From DATAXV01 sp036272915 (GTDB lineage Bacteria > Chloroflexota > Dormibacteria > Dormibacterales > Dormibacteraceae): a stretch of DNA of 17,324 bases. How positions within the stretch are numbered: position 1 is the stretch's first letter; each line of letters begins with the position of its first letter. Below are positions 1 through 8,212 of the stretch, one piece after another. Below the pieces are notes generated by a model that did not search any database, was not told where the DNA came from, and saw only the letters and a list, made by a program, of their open reading frames with translations. A program made the translations under genes and the position numbers. The stretch covers positions 1 through 17,324 of the forward strand of contig DATAXV010000238.1 in NCBI GenBank assembly GCA_036272915.1, given 5' to 3'.

Positions 1-699
1 GAGCTCAACGCCGACCTGGTCGCCCTCGGCTACGTCAGCGGCTCCGATCTGAGCCCCGCCTCGAACCAGTTCAGCTCCTGGACCGAGTACGGGGTGGAGA
101 GGCTGCAGGCGGCGATCGGGGTCGAGCAGACGGGGACGCTGGCACTGGGCCAGGTGGTGTTCCTGCCCACGGCGGCGAGGATCACCGCCGTCCACGGCAC
201 CCTGGGGTCGCAGGCGCCGCCCGGTCAGGCGCTGCTCACCGCCAGCTCGACCACCCGCCAGGTCACCGTCAACCTGGACGCCGACGAGCAGTCCGACCTG
301 GCCGTCGGCGACCAGGTCGGCATCAGCCTGCCCAACGGCCGGAGCACGCCGGGGAGGGTGAGCTCGATCGGCAGCGTGGCCGCGGCCGGTTCCGGCGGCG
401 GCTCGCCGACGGTGCCGGTCCTGATCACGCCGACCGACCCCTCCGCCACCGGCAGCCTGGATCAGGCGCCGGTCAACGTGACCATCACCGAGCAGACGGT
501 CAAGGACGCGCTGGTGGTGCCGGTGGCGGCGCTGCTGGCCAGGACCGACGGGACCTACCAGGTGGAGACGGTCGACGGCCGCGGCCGGCACCACCTGGTG
601 CCGGTCGGCCTGGGCCTGTTCGACGACGCCGACGGCCTGGTCCAGGTCACCGACACCCGGCTCCAGCCCGGCGACCGTGTGGTGGTGCCGGCCTCATGA
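1..699 (+). CDS. Efflux adaptor (membrane fusion) protein with peptidoglycan-binding-like segment, C-terminal part
   Basis: The reading frame is open from the first base, so the N-terminus lies outside the window and 232 residues are visible. The first ~45 residues (GYVSGS, then YGVERLQ and a T-G-T-L-x-L-G-Q stretch) resemble a peptidoglycan-binding-type helical segment as found in actinobacterial HlyD-like adaptors. The rest is rich in beta strands: a DADEQSDLAVGD segment, a GSGGG linker, then VVPVAALLA and a final PGDRVVV, typical of the barrel and membrane-proximal parts of RND/MacA-type adaptors. The stop overlaps the ATPase start by 4 bases (ATGA at 696-699), so it is translationally coupled to the ABC ATPase and FtsX-like permease and probably forms the extracytoplasmic part of that exporter. 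The substrate cannot be inferred. A GTG at 94 is an internal codon, not the start. Confidence 0.8.
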   Translation, partial: ELNADLVALGYVSGSDLSPASNQFSSWTEYGVERLQAAIGVEQTGTLALGQVVFLPTAARITAVHGTLGSQAPPGQALLTASSTTRQVTVNLDADEQSDLAVGDQVGISLPNGRSTPGRVSSIGSVAAAGSGGGSPTVPVLITPTDPSATGSLDQAPVNVTITEQTVKDALVVPVAALLARTDGTYQVETVDGRGRHHLVPVGLGLFDDADGLVQVTDTRLQPGDRVVVPAS

Positions 700-1430
700 G
701 TGAGAGGGCACCCGTCCTCGAGCTCGAGGAGGTGGTCAAGACCTACCCGGGAGAGCCTCCCGTGCGAGCCCTGCGCGGGGTCAGCCTCCGCATCGAGCGA
801 GGCGAGCTGGTGGCGGTGGTGGGACCCTCGGGCTCGGGCAAGTCGACCCTCTTCCACCTGATGGGGACCCTCGACCGCCCGACCTCGGGTGTGGTCAGGG
901 TGAGGGGTCTCGACATCTCGAGGCTGCCCGACCGGCAGCTGGCGGCGCTGCGGGCGACGGCGATCGGCTTCGTCTTCCAGCAGTTCTTCCTGGCCGAGCA
1001 TCAGAGCGCGCTGGAGAACGTCGCCGACGGCATCCTCTACGCCGGGGTCGCCGCCCCCGAGCGGCGGCGAGCGGCGCACGCCGCGCTCTCGGCGGTCGGC
1101 CTCGGTGATCGCGCCGGTGCCCGCCCGACCCAGCTCTCCGGCGGCGAGCGGCAGCGGGTGGCGATCGCCAGGGCGCTGGTCGGAGGCCCGGCGATCGTGC
1201 TCGCCGACGAGCCCACCGGCAACCTCGACAGCGCCACCGGCGCCGCCATCCTCGCCCTGCTCCAGCAGCTCAACCGCGACGGGGCCACGATCGCCGTCAT
1301 CACCCACGACCGCGACCTCGCCTCCCACTTCCCCCGCCGCGTCGAGATGCTCGACGGCAGGGTCGTCGCCGACACCGGAGTACCGAGGCCCGATGCCCCT
1401 CCAGCACTGGCCAGGGAGGGGACGAGATGA
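696..1430 (+). CDS. ABC transporter ATP-binding protein, MacB/LolD type
   Basis: A 244-residue single nucleotide-binding domain. Walker A is GPSGSGKST at residues 43-51. The Q-loop lies in FVFQQFF, the signature is LSGGERQR, Walker B runs into the catalytic glutamate as VLADEPTGNLD, and the switch histidine is in VITHD. The insertion after the Q-loop and the length match the LolD/MacB/FtsE-like family that pairs with FtsX-type permeases and drives mechanotransmission rather than classical substrate passage. The start ATG overlaps the stop of the adaptor gene (ATGA) and the stop overlaps the permease start in the same way (1427-1430), so all three subunits are coupled in translation. Role: energises the adaptor-permease complex at the cytoplasmic face of the membrane. 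Confidence 0.95.
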   Translation: MSERAPVLELEEVVKTYPGEPPVRALRGVSLRIERGELVAVVGPSGSGKSTLFHLMGTLDRPTSGVVRVRGLDISRLPDRQLAALRATAIGFVFQQFFLAEHQSALENVADGILYAGVAAPERRRAAHAALSAVGLGDRAGARPTQLSGGERQRVAIARALVGGPAIVLADEPTGNLDSATGAAILALLQQLNRDGATIAVITHDRDLASHFPRRVEMLDGRVVADTGVPRPDAPPALAREGTR

Positions 1431-2620
1431 GCCGGAGCGTGAGGAGCCTGCGCCCAGCGGACCGCCTCCGCCTGGCCAGCGTCGGCCTGCGCACCCGCCG
1501 GCTGCGAGCCGGCCTCTCCGCGCTCGGCATCGCCATCGGCGTCGCCGCCATCGTCGCCGTCCTCGGCCTCTCCGCCTCCTCCGAGGCCGGCCTCCTCGCC
1601 GAGATCAACCAGCTCGGCACCAACCTGCTCACCGTCACCAACGGCCAGAACATGTTCGGCGGCACCGCCGAGCTGCCCAGGCGGGCGCCGGGCATGATCT
1701 CCCGCATCGGCCCCGTCGACGACGTCCAGTCGATCGGCTCGACCTCGGCGAACGTCTACCGCACCCCGCTGATCCCGAGCGCTGACACCAACGCCCTCTC
1801 TGTCTACACGGCCAGCCTGGGCCTGCCCTCGGCGGTGGGGATGAGCGTCGCCCAGGGCAGCTACCTCAACGCCGCCACCGCCAAGGAGCCGGTCGCCGTG
1901 CTCGGCGCCACCGCCGCCCAGTACCTGGGCATCGATCGCGTCTACCCGGGCGAGCGGATCTGGCTGGATGGCCAGTGGTTCTACGTCGCGGGCATCCTCA
2001 AGCCCGCCCTCTACGCCTCCGAGATAGACTCATCGGTGCTCGTCGGCTTCCCCGCCGCCGAGAGGTACCTCGGCTTCGACGGCCATCCCAGCACCATCTT
2101 CGTGCGCTGTCAGAACGACGCCGTCGCCCAGGTCCAGGCCCTGCTCGGCGCCACCGCCAACCCCGAGAACCCGAGCGAGGTCGACGTCAGCCAGCCCTCC
2201 CAGGCGCTGGTCCTGCGGGCGGAGGCCCAGAGCGCACTGAACGGACTCTTCCTCGGCCTCGGCGCGGTCGCCCTCCTGGTCGGCGCCGTCGGTGTGGCCA
2301 ACATCATGGTCATCTCCGTCCTCGAGCGGCGCTCCGAGATCGGGCTGCGCCGGGCCCTGGGCGCGACCAGAGCCGACATCCGCAGCCAGTTCCTCTCCGA
2401 GGCGGTGCTGCTGGGCGTGCTCGGCGGCATCATCGGCGTCGTCCTCGGGGCCCTGAGCACTGCCGTCTACGCCGGCATCAAGGGCTGGGTCCCGGTCGTG
2501 CCCCTCGAGGCCTGGGTGGGCGGGCTCGCCGCCGCCATCGTTATCGGGGCGCTGGCGGGATTGCTCCCCGCCCTCAGAGCGGCCCGGATGTCACCGACCG
2601 AGGCGCTTCGCTCGGTGTGA
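1427..2620 (+). CDS. FtsX/MacB-type ABC transporter permease
   Basis: A 397-residue membrane protein with the four-helix MacB-type layout. The first transmembrane segment is near residues 28-48 (ALGIAIGVAAIVAVLGL). A large extracytoplasmic domain (about 60-265) follows, then three C-terminal helices beginning near residue 271 and carrying the family-typical ERRSEIGLRRALGATR and LSEAVLLGVLGGIIG stretches, ending in RAARMSPTEALR. These motifs identify the FtsX domain with confidence. It starts inside the ATPase stop codon (ATGA), so it belongs to the adaptor-ATPase-permease operon. With the adaptor this resembles a MacAB-like export or efflux system. Peptide, lipid or drug substrates are all possible. 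It is followed by a strong hairpin at 2687-2717. Confidence 0.93.
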   Translation: MSRSVRSLRPADRLRLASVGLRTRRLRAGLSALGIAIGVAAIVAVLGLSASSEAGLLAEINQLGTNLLTVTNGQNMFGGTAELPRRAPGMISRIGPVDDVQSIGSTSANVYRTPLIPSADTNALSVYTASLGLPSAVGMSVAQGSYLNAATAKEPVAVLGATAAQYLGIDRVYPGERIWLDGQWFYVAGILKPALYASEIDSSVLVGFPAAERYLGFDGHPSTIFVRCQNDAVAQVQALLGATANPENPSEVDVSQPSQALVLRAEAQSALNGLFLGLGAVALLVGAVGVANIMVISVLERRSEIGLRRALGATRADIRSQFLSEAVLLGVLGGIIGVVLGALSTAVYAGIKGWVPVVPLEAWVGGLAAAIVIGALAGLLPALRAARMSPTEALRSV

Positions 2621-2686
2621 CGACGGCCCGTCGGTCAGACCGGCACACGATCAGGACGACCACCACCCCCCTCCTCACGTTGGTGG

Positions 2687-2717
2687 GGAGCAGGGGCTCG
2701 CGCCGAGCCCCTGCTCC
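2687..2717. terminator. Strong hairpin between convergent genes, probable bidirectional terminator
   Basis: Bases 2687-2700 pair perfectly with 2704-2717 (14 bp, 3-base loop). It lies in the 188-bp gap between the permease gene (+, ends 2620) and the RDD gene (-, ends 2809), where a shared terminator is expected. There is only a two-T run after it on the plus strand and no clear U-tract on either, so it is not canonical, but such U-poor hairpins are common in high-G+C bacteria. Confidence 0.6.
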
Positions 2718-2808
2718 TTCACCTTCGACCACCGCGGGAGACCTCGCGACCGCCACCTCTTCGGCGGGGGGCACCGATGCGGCCGGGACGCGACCGGAGG
2801 GTGATGAC

Positions 2809-3570
2809 TCAGGCGTCGAGCTCGGCGGCGAACAGCTCCAGCGTCCCCAGCGGTCCGCGCTCGGCGACGACCTGGGGCGCGGCCAACCGCAGGGCCGGCG
2901 CGACGCGCCGCGCCAGCTCCTCCCTCCGCTCCGGGCTGAGCTCCTCCCTCCTCCCGGCATAGCCGACCACGAACCTGCGGAGCTCCGGCCGGAGCTGGGG
3001 CAGCCACTGACGCTGCCCGCCGCCGGGCAGGACAGGCGGCCGCTGCGCGGCGGCGGCCTCGGCCCGGGAGGCGGCGGCGAGCAGGTCGCGGAGGCCGACC
3101 GCCTGGCGTTCGCGGACCACGATCGTGCCCGCCGCCCAGTCGCCGAGCCGCTGCGTCCTCGGGCTGATGAAGGCGACGATCAGGCCGAGCACGTAGTAGC
3201 CGGGGAGGAAGTCGACGATCCGGATGATGTTGCGGATCGCCGCCTGACTGAACGTGATCGGCTCGCCGCGCATCCCCACCACCCGCAGCCGCAGCGCCTT
3301 CTTGCCCACCGTCTGTCCCGACCAGGCCGCCTCCTGGAGGCCGAAGTAGAGCCAGATGGCGGCGAACTCGGCGAAGGCGAGGATGATCGCGGGCAGGTTG
3401 GAGTCGGGCAGCAGCGCGAAGAGGAAGACGGCGCCGAACGAGATCGCGATCAGGCCGCAGGCGAGCAGGCCGAGGTCGATCAGCTGAGCCAGGAAGCGGC
3501 TGCCGATGCCGGCCGCCGGATAGCCGAACGTGACCCTTTCCGGGGTCGCCACCAGAAGCTCGTCGACCAT
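2809..3570 (-). CDS. RDD family membrane protein
   Basis: A 253-residue protein starting MVDELLVATPERVTFGYPAA. The RDD hallmarks are visible: G-S-R-F-L-A-Q-L-I-D-L in the first helix (arginine and aspartate of the name), hydrophobic helices at about 28-52 and 58-78, the WSGQTVGKKALRLRVV stretch, and SPRTQRLGDWAAGTIVVR near residues 140-155. A hydrophilic arginine/glutamate-rich tail of about 95 residues follows (PELRRFVVGYAGRREELSPERREELARR), likely cytoplasmic. The open frame extends far upstream into the divergent gene, but homology-like sequence begins only at the ATG at 3570, so that start was chosen. No Shine-Dalgarno is seen. A TATCAT hexamer at 3585-3580 would give an almost leaderless mRNA. 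RDD proteins are poorly characterised. Divergent pairing with a SpoIIM-like protein suggests they act together in the membrane. Confidence 0.88.
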   Translation of the reverse strand: MVDELLVATPERVTFGYPAAGIGSRFLAQLIDLGLLACGLIAISFGAVFLFALLPDSNLPAIILAFAEFAAIWLYFGLQEAAWSGQTVGKKALRLRVVGMRGEPITFSQAAIRNIIRIVDFLPGYYVLGLIVAFISPRTQRLGDWAAGTIVVRERQAVGLRDLLAAASRAEAAAAQRPPVLPGGGQRQWLPQLRPELRRFVVGYAGRREELSPERREELARRVAPALRLAAPQVVAERGPLGTLELFAAELDA

Positions 3571-3594
3571 CGTTGAGCGATGATAGGACGTGCC

Positions 3595-4575
3595 ATGCGC
3601 TGGTACGAGTTCGTGCGCCTCCGCCAGGGCGAGTGGGACCGCCTCGAGCGCCTCATCGCCCGCCGCCAGCGCACCGGCATCGGCGCCGGCGACGCCATGA
3701 CCCTCGCCGCCGGCTACCGCCGGGCGACCGCGGACCTCGCCCGCGCCCAGCGCGACTGGCCGGAGGAGGCGGTCGCCGACTACCTCAACGGGCTGGTCTC
3801 GCGCGGGCACGCCGCCCTTTACCGGGACCGGGGCACGCTGGCCAGGGGCGTCGGCGCCTTCTACGCCCACACGCTGCCCGACACCTACCGCGGGGCGGCG
3901 GCGTTCCTCTGGATCGCGGCGGCGATGTTGTTCGTCCCCTGCCTGGGGCTCCTCCTCCTCGGCCTCCTCCACATCCAGGTGGCGGAGCAGCTGATGCCGG
4001 CCTCGGACCTCGCCATCGCCAAGAGCCACCAGCTCTGGACCAACATCCCCGCCGGTCAGCGCGGGCTGGCCGCGAGCCAGATCATGACCAACAACATCCA
4101 GGTGGCGCTCTACGCCTTCGGCGGCGGCATCGCCCTCTGCGCCCCCACCGTCTTCGTCCTCATCGACAACGGCGTCATGCTCGGCGCCACCTTCGCCGTC
4201 GTCATCCACTACGGCGTCGGCTTCGGACTCCTCGACTTCATCGTCGCCCACGGCTTCCTGGAGCTGTCGATCATCGTCGCCGCCGGCGCCTCGGGCCTGA
4301 TGATCGGCTGGTCGCTGATCCAGCCCGGGCCCTACCGGCGCCGCGACGCCCTCTTCCTCGCCGCCCGCCGCGCGTTCGTGCTCGTCATCGGGCTGGCCCC
4401 GCTGCTGGTCATCGCCGGCACCATCGAGGGCAACGTCAGCCCCTCGGCCGCTCCCTTCCCGCTCAAGCTCGCCATCGGCCTGGCCACCGGGTCGCTGCTC
4501 TACGGCTACCTGCTGCTCGTCGGCCGGCCCGGGTGGCGGCCGCTGCGACCGCACCCGCCGGAGGCCGGGGCCTGA
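3595..4575 (+). CDS. SpoIIM-like (stage II sporulation protein M family) integral membrane protein
   Basis: A 326-residue protein starting MRWYEFVRLRQGEWDRLE. The amphipathic N-terminus with repeated arginines (LIARRQR, then GYRRATADLARAQ) precedes at least five hydrophobic helices: AAAFLWIAAAMLFVPCLGLL, ALYAFGGGIALCAPTVFVLI, the FLELSIIVAAGASGLMIGWSL region, and two near the C-terminus. The NGVMLGA, then HGFLEL pattern is typical of the SpoIIM/DUF95 family, which also occurs in bacteria that do not sporulate. An in-frame ATG lies 15 bases upstream (3580). I prefer 3595 because an AGGA (3584-3587) sits at suitable distance and family members begin at this point. Precise function is unknown. 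Divergent neighbour RDD and downstream overlap with the FGGY kinase gene are noteworthy. Confidence 0.85.
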   Translation: MRWYEFVRLRQGEWDRLERLIARRQRTGIGAGDAMTLAAGYRRATADLARAQRDWPEEAVADYLNGLVSRGHAALYRDRGTLARGVGAFYAHTLPDTYRGAAAFLWIAAAMLFVPCLGLLLLGLLHIQVAEQLMPASDLAIAKSHQLWTNIPAGQRGLAASQIMTNNIQVALYAFGGGIALCAPTVFVLIDNGVMLGATFAVVIHYGVGFGLLDFIVAHGFLELSIIVAAGASGLMIGWSLIQPGPYRRRDALFLAARRAFVLVIGLAPLLVIAGTIEGNVSPSAAPFPLKLAIGLATGSLLYGYLLLVGRPGWRPLRPHPPEAGA

Positions 4576-5756
4576 CACCGAAGGCCGGAGCGAGGCGGGC
4601 GAGGCAGCCGCTGCTGCTCGGTGTCGACGTGGGCACCACCTCCGCCAAGGCGGTGCTCTTCGACACCGGCGGCCACAGCCTCGCCGCGGGGAGCGCCGCC
4701 ACCCCCTGGCGCCCGGTCGCGAGCGGCGCCGAGATGGGCCCGGGCGACCTTCGCGTAGCGGTCCTGGAGGCGATCGCGAGCGCCCTCTCCGGCCAGGGCG
4801 AGATCCGGGTCGCCGCCATCGGCGTGACCAGCATGGCCGAGACCGGGGTCCTGCTCGACGCCACCGGCCGCCATCTCGCCCCGCTCATCGCCTGGTTCGA
4901 CACTAGGGGCGAGGATCAGGCGGCGGCCCTGGCCCAGGACGTCCCCCGCTTCCCGATCCACGCCGGCGTCCCCCTGAGTCCGACCCCGAGCATGGTCAAG
5001 CACCGCTGGCTGGTCGAGACCGGGCTCCTGGCGGCGCCGCCCCGTCGCTGGCTCAACGTGGCCGAGTGGGTGGTCAAGGAGCTTGGCGGCGAGGAGGTCG
5101 CCGAGCGCTCGCTCAGCTCGCGGACCGGCTACCTCGACATCCACCGCGTGGCCTGGAGACCAGAGCTCCTGGAGTGGGCGCGGATGCCCGCCGACCTCCT
5201 CGCCCCGCTGCGCCCGGCGGGCAGGGCGGCCGGCCGCTGCCGGATCGGCGACGCCCGGCTCGACGGGGCCGTCCTCTGTGTCGGCGGCCACGACCACATC
5301 TGCGCCGCGCTCGGCGCCGGGCTGACCGAGGGCGGCGACGTGCTGGCCTCGATGGGCACCGCCCAGGCGCTGGTCAGGACCCTGCCCGCCGCGCCGCCCG
5401 AGGCCCAGGTCGAGGAGACCGTCGTCGGCTGCGGGATCACGGTCGGCCCGCACGTCCTCGATGGCCGCTGGGCGCTGCTCGCCGGGGGCCTCTTCGGCGG
5501 CATCCTGGCCCACCGTCCGGAGGCGCTGCCCGACCTGCTGCGGCGGGTCGCCGGCGACCTCCGGGCGATGGATCGTATCTTCGGACCTCACCGGCGCGTC
5601 GTCGCCGTCGGCGGCTGGAGCCGCAGGCCCGAGGTCCTTGCGGCCGAGCGCGCGGCGCTGGGAGGGATGGAGGCGTGGCCCGAGCTCGAGGCCGGATGCT
5701 GGGGTGCCGCCCTTCTCGCCGGACGGGCGGCCGAGCTGATCGCGCCCCCTCGATGA
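4533..5756 (+). CDS. FGGY-family carbohydrate kinase
   Basis: ATP-dependent sugar or polyol kinase of the actin-like fold. The phosphate-1 motif reads LLLGVDVGTTSAKAVLFD (DVGTT at residues 32-36 from the GTG at 4533). AWFDTR lies in the sugar-site region, GGHDH contains the presumed catalytic base (Asp254), SMGTAQAL is the phosphate-2 region, and GGWSRRPEVL lies near the C-terminus with AGCWGAALLA. At about 390-407 residues it is shorter than the usual 480-520. The start is uncertain. GTG 4533 overlaps the SpoIIM-like gene by 43 bases and lacks a Shine-Dalgarno. CTG 4572 has GGAGG at 4560-4564 with 7-base spacing and a 4-base CTGA overlap, giving 394 residues. The sugar is not determinable. 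The downstream oxidoreductase and GH4 glycosidase suggest a hexose or hexuronate-type substrate. Confidence 0.87.
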   Translation: MAAAATAPAGGRGLTPKAGARRARQPLLLGVDVGTTSAKAVLFDTGGHSLAAGSAATPWRPVASGAEMGPGDLRVAVLEAIASALSGQGEIRVAAIGVTSMAETGVLLDATGRHLAPLIAWFDTRGEDQAAALAQDVPRFPIHAGVPLSPTPSMVKHRWLVETGLLAAPPRRWLNVAEWVVKELGGEEVAERSLSSRTGYLDIHRVAWRPELLEWARMPADLLAPLRPAGRAAGRCRIGDARLDGAVLCVGGHDHICAALGAGLTEGGDVLASMGTAQALVRTLPAAPPEAQVEETVVGCGITVGPHVLDGRWALLAGGLFGGILAHRPEALPDLLRRVAGDLRAMDRIFGPHRRVVAVGGWSRRPEVLAAERAALGGMEAWPELEAGCWGAALLAGRAAELIAPPR

Positions 5757-5786
5757 AGAACCACTTTGACGCAACAGGAGGAGACG

Positions 5787-6884
5787 ATGACTCGTGAACC
5801 GGTTCGCATAGGCCTGGTCGGCTGCGGTGTGATCAGCGGCGCCTATCTCCGCAACCTCAAGGCCGATCCCGCCGTCGACGTCGTCGCCTGCGCCGACATC
5901 GACGAGGAGCGCGCCAGGGCCAGGGCCGAGGAGTTCTCCGTGCCCCGGGTGCTGGGCGTGCGCGATCTCATCGAGGACCCCTCCGTCGAGGTGGTGCTGA
6001 ACCTGACCTGGCCCAAGACCCACGCCGAGCTCAACCTGGCGGCGCTGGAGCGGGGCAAGCACGTCTTCACCGAGAAGCCGCTGGCGATCTCGGTCGAGGA
6101 CGGCCGGCGGACCCTGGACGAGGCGGAGCGTCGCAACCTGCGCGTCGGCTGCGCCCCCGACACCATCCTCGGCGACGGCGCCCAAACCGCCCGCAAGCTC
6201 CTCGACGCGGGCGAGATCGGGACTGCCATCGGAGCCGGCGCCTGGTACCTGCTGCGCCACCCCGCCCGCTGGCACCCGGCCCCCCAGTTCCTCTACGAGG
6301 AGGGCGCCGGGCCGCTGATGGACATCGGCCCCTACCTGGTCACCACCCTGGTCAGCCTGCTCGGCCCGGTCCGCCGCGTCGCCGGCTCCTCCCGGATCGT
6401 CTCCAGCGAGATGACGATCGGCCAGGGACCGAACGCGGGCACCGTCTTCCCCGTCCACGTGCCGACCTGGAGCGCCGCCCTCATCGACTTCGAGTCGGGC
6501 GCGACGGCGCAGCTGGCGACGACCTGGGAGACCAGCGGCGAGGGCCTGCCCAACGTCCAGATCTGGGGCAGCACCGGCGTGATCTGGGTGACCGACCCGA
6601 ACGGCTTCGGCGAGACCGCGCGGATCCGCCGCGCCGACGACGGCGAGCCGGAGGAGATCGAGGCCAGTCACCGCAACGCCCGGGCCGGCGGCAACCAGCG
6701 CGGGCTGGGCCTGCGCGAGATGGCCAGGGCGATCCGCGAGGACCGTCCCCACCGCCTCCAGGGCGAGCTCGCCTACCACGTCCTCGAGGTCATGACCTCG
6801 ATCGAACAGTCCAGCAGCGAGGGCCGGCACATCCCGATCCAGAGCACCTGCCAGCGGCCCGAGCCGATGCCGGAGGAGATGTGA
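5787..6884 (+). CDS. Gfo/Idh/MocA family NAD(P)-dependent oxidoreductase
   Basis: A 365-residue soluble dehydrogenase. The N-terminal Rossmann fold shows IGLVGCGVISGAYLRNL (residues 8-24) and the acidic strand end VACADID. TEKPLAI carries the family's EKP motif (Glu96-Lys97-Pro98), and MDIGPYLV (Asp179) lies in the catalytic domain. Family members oxidise or epimerise sugars, inositols and related compounds, often at C2 or C3. The ATG at 5787 is preceded by GGAGGAG (5777-5783) and is preferred over an in-frame TTG at 5766. It follows the kinase stop by 30 bases and precedes the GH4 gene by a single base, so it is part of one sugar operon. Exact substrate unknown. Confidence 0.9.
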   Translation: MTREPVRIGLVGCGVISGAYLRNLKADPAVDVVACADIDEERARARAEEFSVPRVLGVRDLIEDPSVEVVLNLTWPKTHAELNLAALERGKHVFTEKPLAISVEDGRRTLDEAERRNLRVGCAPDTILGDGAQTARKLLDAGEIGTAIGAGAWYLLRHPARWHPAPQFLYEEGAGPLMDIGPYLVTTLVSLLGPVRRVAGSSRIVSSEMTIGQGPNAGTVFPVHVPTWSAALIDFESGATAQLATTWETSGEGLPNVQIWGSTGVIWVTDPNGFGETARIRRADDGEPEEIEASHRNARAGGNQRGLGLREMARAIREDRPHRLQGELAYHVLEVMTSIEQSSSEGRHIPIQSTCQRPEPMPEEM

Positions 6885-6885
6885 G

Positions 6886-8193
6886 ATGAGGATCGCCTAC
6901 ATCGGCGCCGGCAGCGCCGTCTTCGCCCGCCAGCTGATCACCGACATCCTCGACATCGAGGGCCTGGAGGAGGGCAGCTTCGCCCTCTGCGACGTCGACG
7001 CCAAGCGCCTCGACGTCGCCCGCCGCATCGCCGAGCGCCTGGTCGAGCGCTCGGGCAAGCCCTTCACCGTCGAGGCCTCGACCGAGCGGACCGACCTGCT
7101 GCCGGGCAGCGACATCGTCATCAACTCGATCGAGGTGGCGGGCCGGCCCAACGTCGGCCACGACTACGAGATCCCGCTCCGCTACGGCGTCGACCAGTGC
7201 ATCGGCGACACCATCGGACCCGGCGGCATCTTCAAGGCGCTGCGCACCGGGCCAGCCTGGCTCGACATCGTCAGGGATGTCGCCCGCCTCGCCCCCAACG
7301 CCACCATCCTCAACTACACCAACCCGATGTCGATCCTGACCCTGGCCGCGACCAGGGCCACCGGCATGCCCGTGGTCGGCCTCTGCCACTCCGTCCAGGG
7401 GACCTCGCGGCTCATCGCCGACTACCTGGAGGTGCCCTACGAGGAGATGACCTGGCGCTGCGCCGGGATCAACCACAACGCCTGGTTCACCGAGCTGCGC
7501 CGTGGCGACGAGGACCTCTATCCGCGGCTGCGCGAGAGGGCCCGGGTGAAGGAGGTCTACGAGCGCGACCCGGTTCGGTTCGAGGTCATGCTCCACCTCG
7601 GCTACTTCGTCACCGAGTCGAGCGGCCACTTCTCCGAGTACGTCCCCTACTTCCGCAAGCGCCCGGAGCTGGTCGAGCGGTACACCAGGCCCGGCTACCT
7701 GGGCGCCTCCGGCTTCTACGCCAAGGGCTGGCCGGAGTGGCAGGTCGGGCACCAGCGGCGGGCCGAGGCCTGGGCCTCGGGCGAGGAGGAGCTGCCCACC
7801 GGCCGGAGCCACGAGTACGGCTCCGACATCGTCGAGGCGATCGCCACCCACCGGCCCAAGGTCGTCTACGGCAACGTCGTCAACACCGGCCTCGTCGACA
7901 ACCTGCCCGAGGGCGGCTGCGTCGAGGTCGCCTGCCTGGTCGACCGGCGCGGCGTCCAGCCGGTGCACTTCGGCAAGCTGCCGGAGCAGATGGCCGCTCT
8001 CAACCGCGCCCACATGGCCGTCCACGAGCTGATGACCAAGGCCCTGCTCGAGCGCGACCGGCAGGCGGCGCTGCACGCGCTGATGCTGGATCCGCTGACC
8101 GCCGCGGTCTGCTCGCTGGCCGAGATCGAGCAGCTCTTCGACGAGATGTGGACCGCCGAAAGGGAGTACCTTCGCCCCTTCGAGGGGGACTGA
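6886..8193 (+). CDS. Glycoside hydrolase family 4 protein, alpha-galactosidase-like
   Basis: A 435-residue GH4 enzyme. The NAD-binding N-terminus is RIAYIGAGSAVFARQL. NYTNPMSILT (145-154) is the conserved NPM stretch, CHSV sits at 167-170, GINHNAWF follows at 194-201, and YFVTESSGHFSEYVPYFRK begins at 240. GH4 enzymes hydrolyse glycosides by transient NAD+-dependent oxidation at C3 with a divalent metal held by the cysteine and histidine of the CHxx and INH motifs. From family knowledge, CHSV marks the alpha-galactosidase (MelA-like) group, whereas CHEV, CHGx and CNVP mark glucosidases, glucuronidases and phospho-beta-glucosidases. No signal peptide, so cytoplasmic. The GGAGGAG at 6872-6878 inside the end of the preceding gene serves the ATG, and the genes are 1 base apart. 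Confidence 0.9.
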   Translation: MRIAYIGAGSAVFARQLITDILDIEGLEEGSFALCDVDAKRLDVARRIAERLVERSGKPFTVEASTERTDLLPGSDIVINSIEVAGRPNVGHDYEIPLRYGVDQCIGDTIGPGGIFKALRTGPAWLDIVRDVARLAPNATILNYTNPMSILTLAATRATGMPVVGLCHSVQGTSRLIADYLEVPYEEMTWRCAGINHNAWFTELRRGDEDLYPRLRERARVKEVYERDPVRFEVMLHLGYFVTESSGHFSEYVPYFRKRPELVERYTRPGYLGASGFYAKGWPEWQVGHQRRAEAWASGEEELPTGRSHEYGSDIVEAIATHRPKVVYGNVVNTGLVDNLPEGGCVEVACLVDRRGVQPVHFGKLPEQMAALNRAHMAVHELMTKALLERDRQAALHALMLDPLTAAVCSLAEIEQLFDEMWTAEREYLRPFEGD

Positions 8194-8212
8194 CAGCAGG
8201 ACGTAGCCAGGC

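Noticed and set aside
1975..3576. 533-codon plus-strand frame running across the permease end and the RDD gene.
   Set aside because: Arg/Pro/His-rich shadow of the real genes; it crosses a terminator-like hairpin and has no domain.
4506..6830. 774-codon minus-strand open frame opposite the kinase and oxidoreductase genes.
   Set aside because: It is a codon-bias shadow: low-complexity Gly/Ala/Arg/Asp sequence, with clear enzyme motifs on the other strand.
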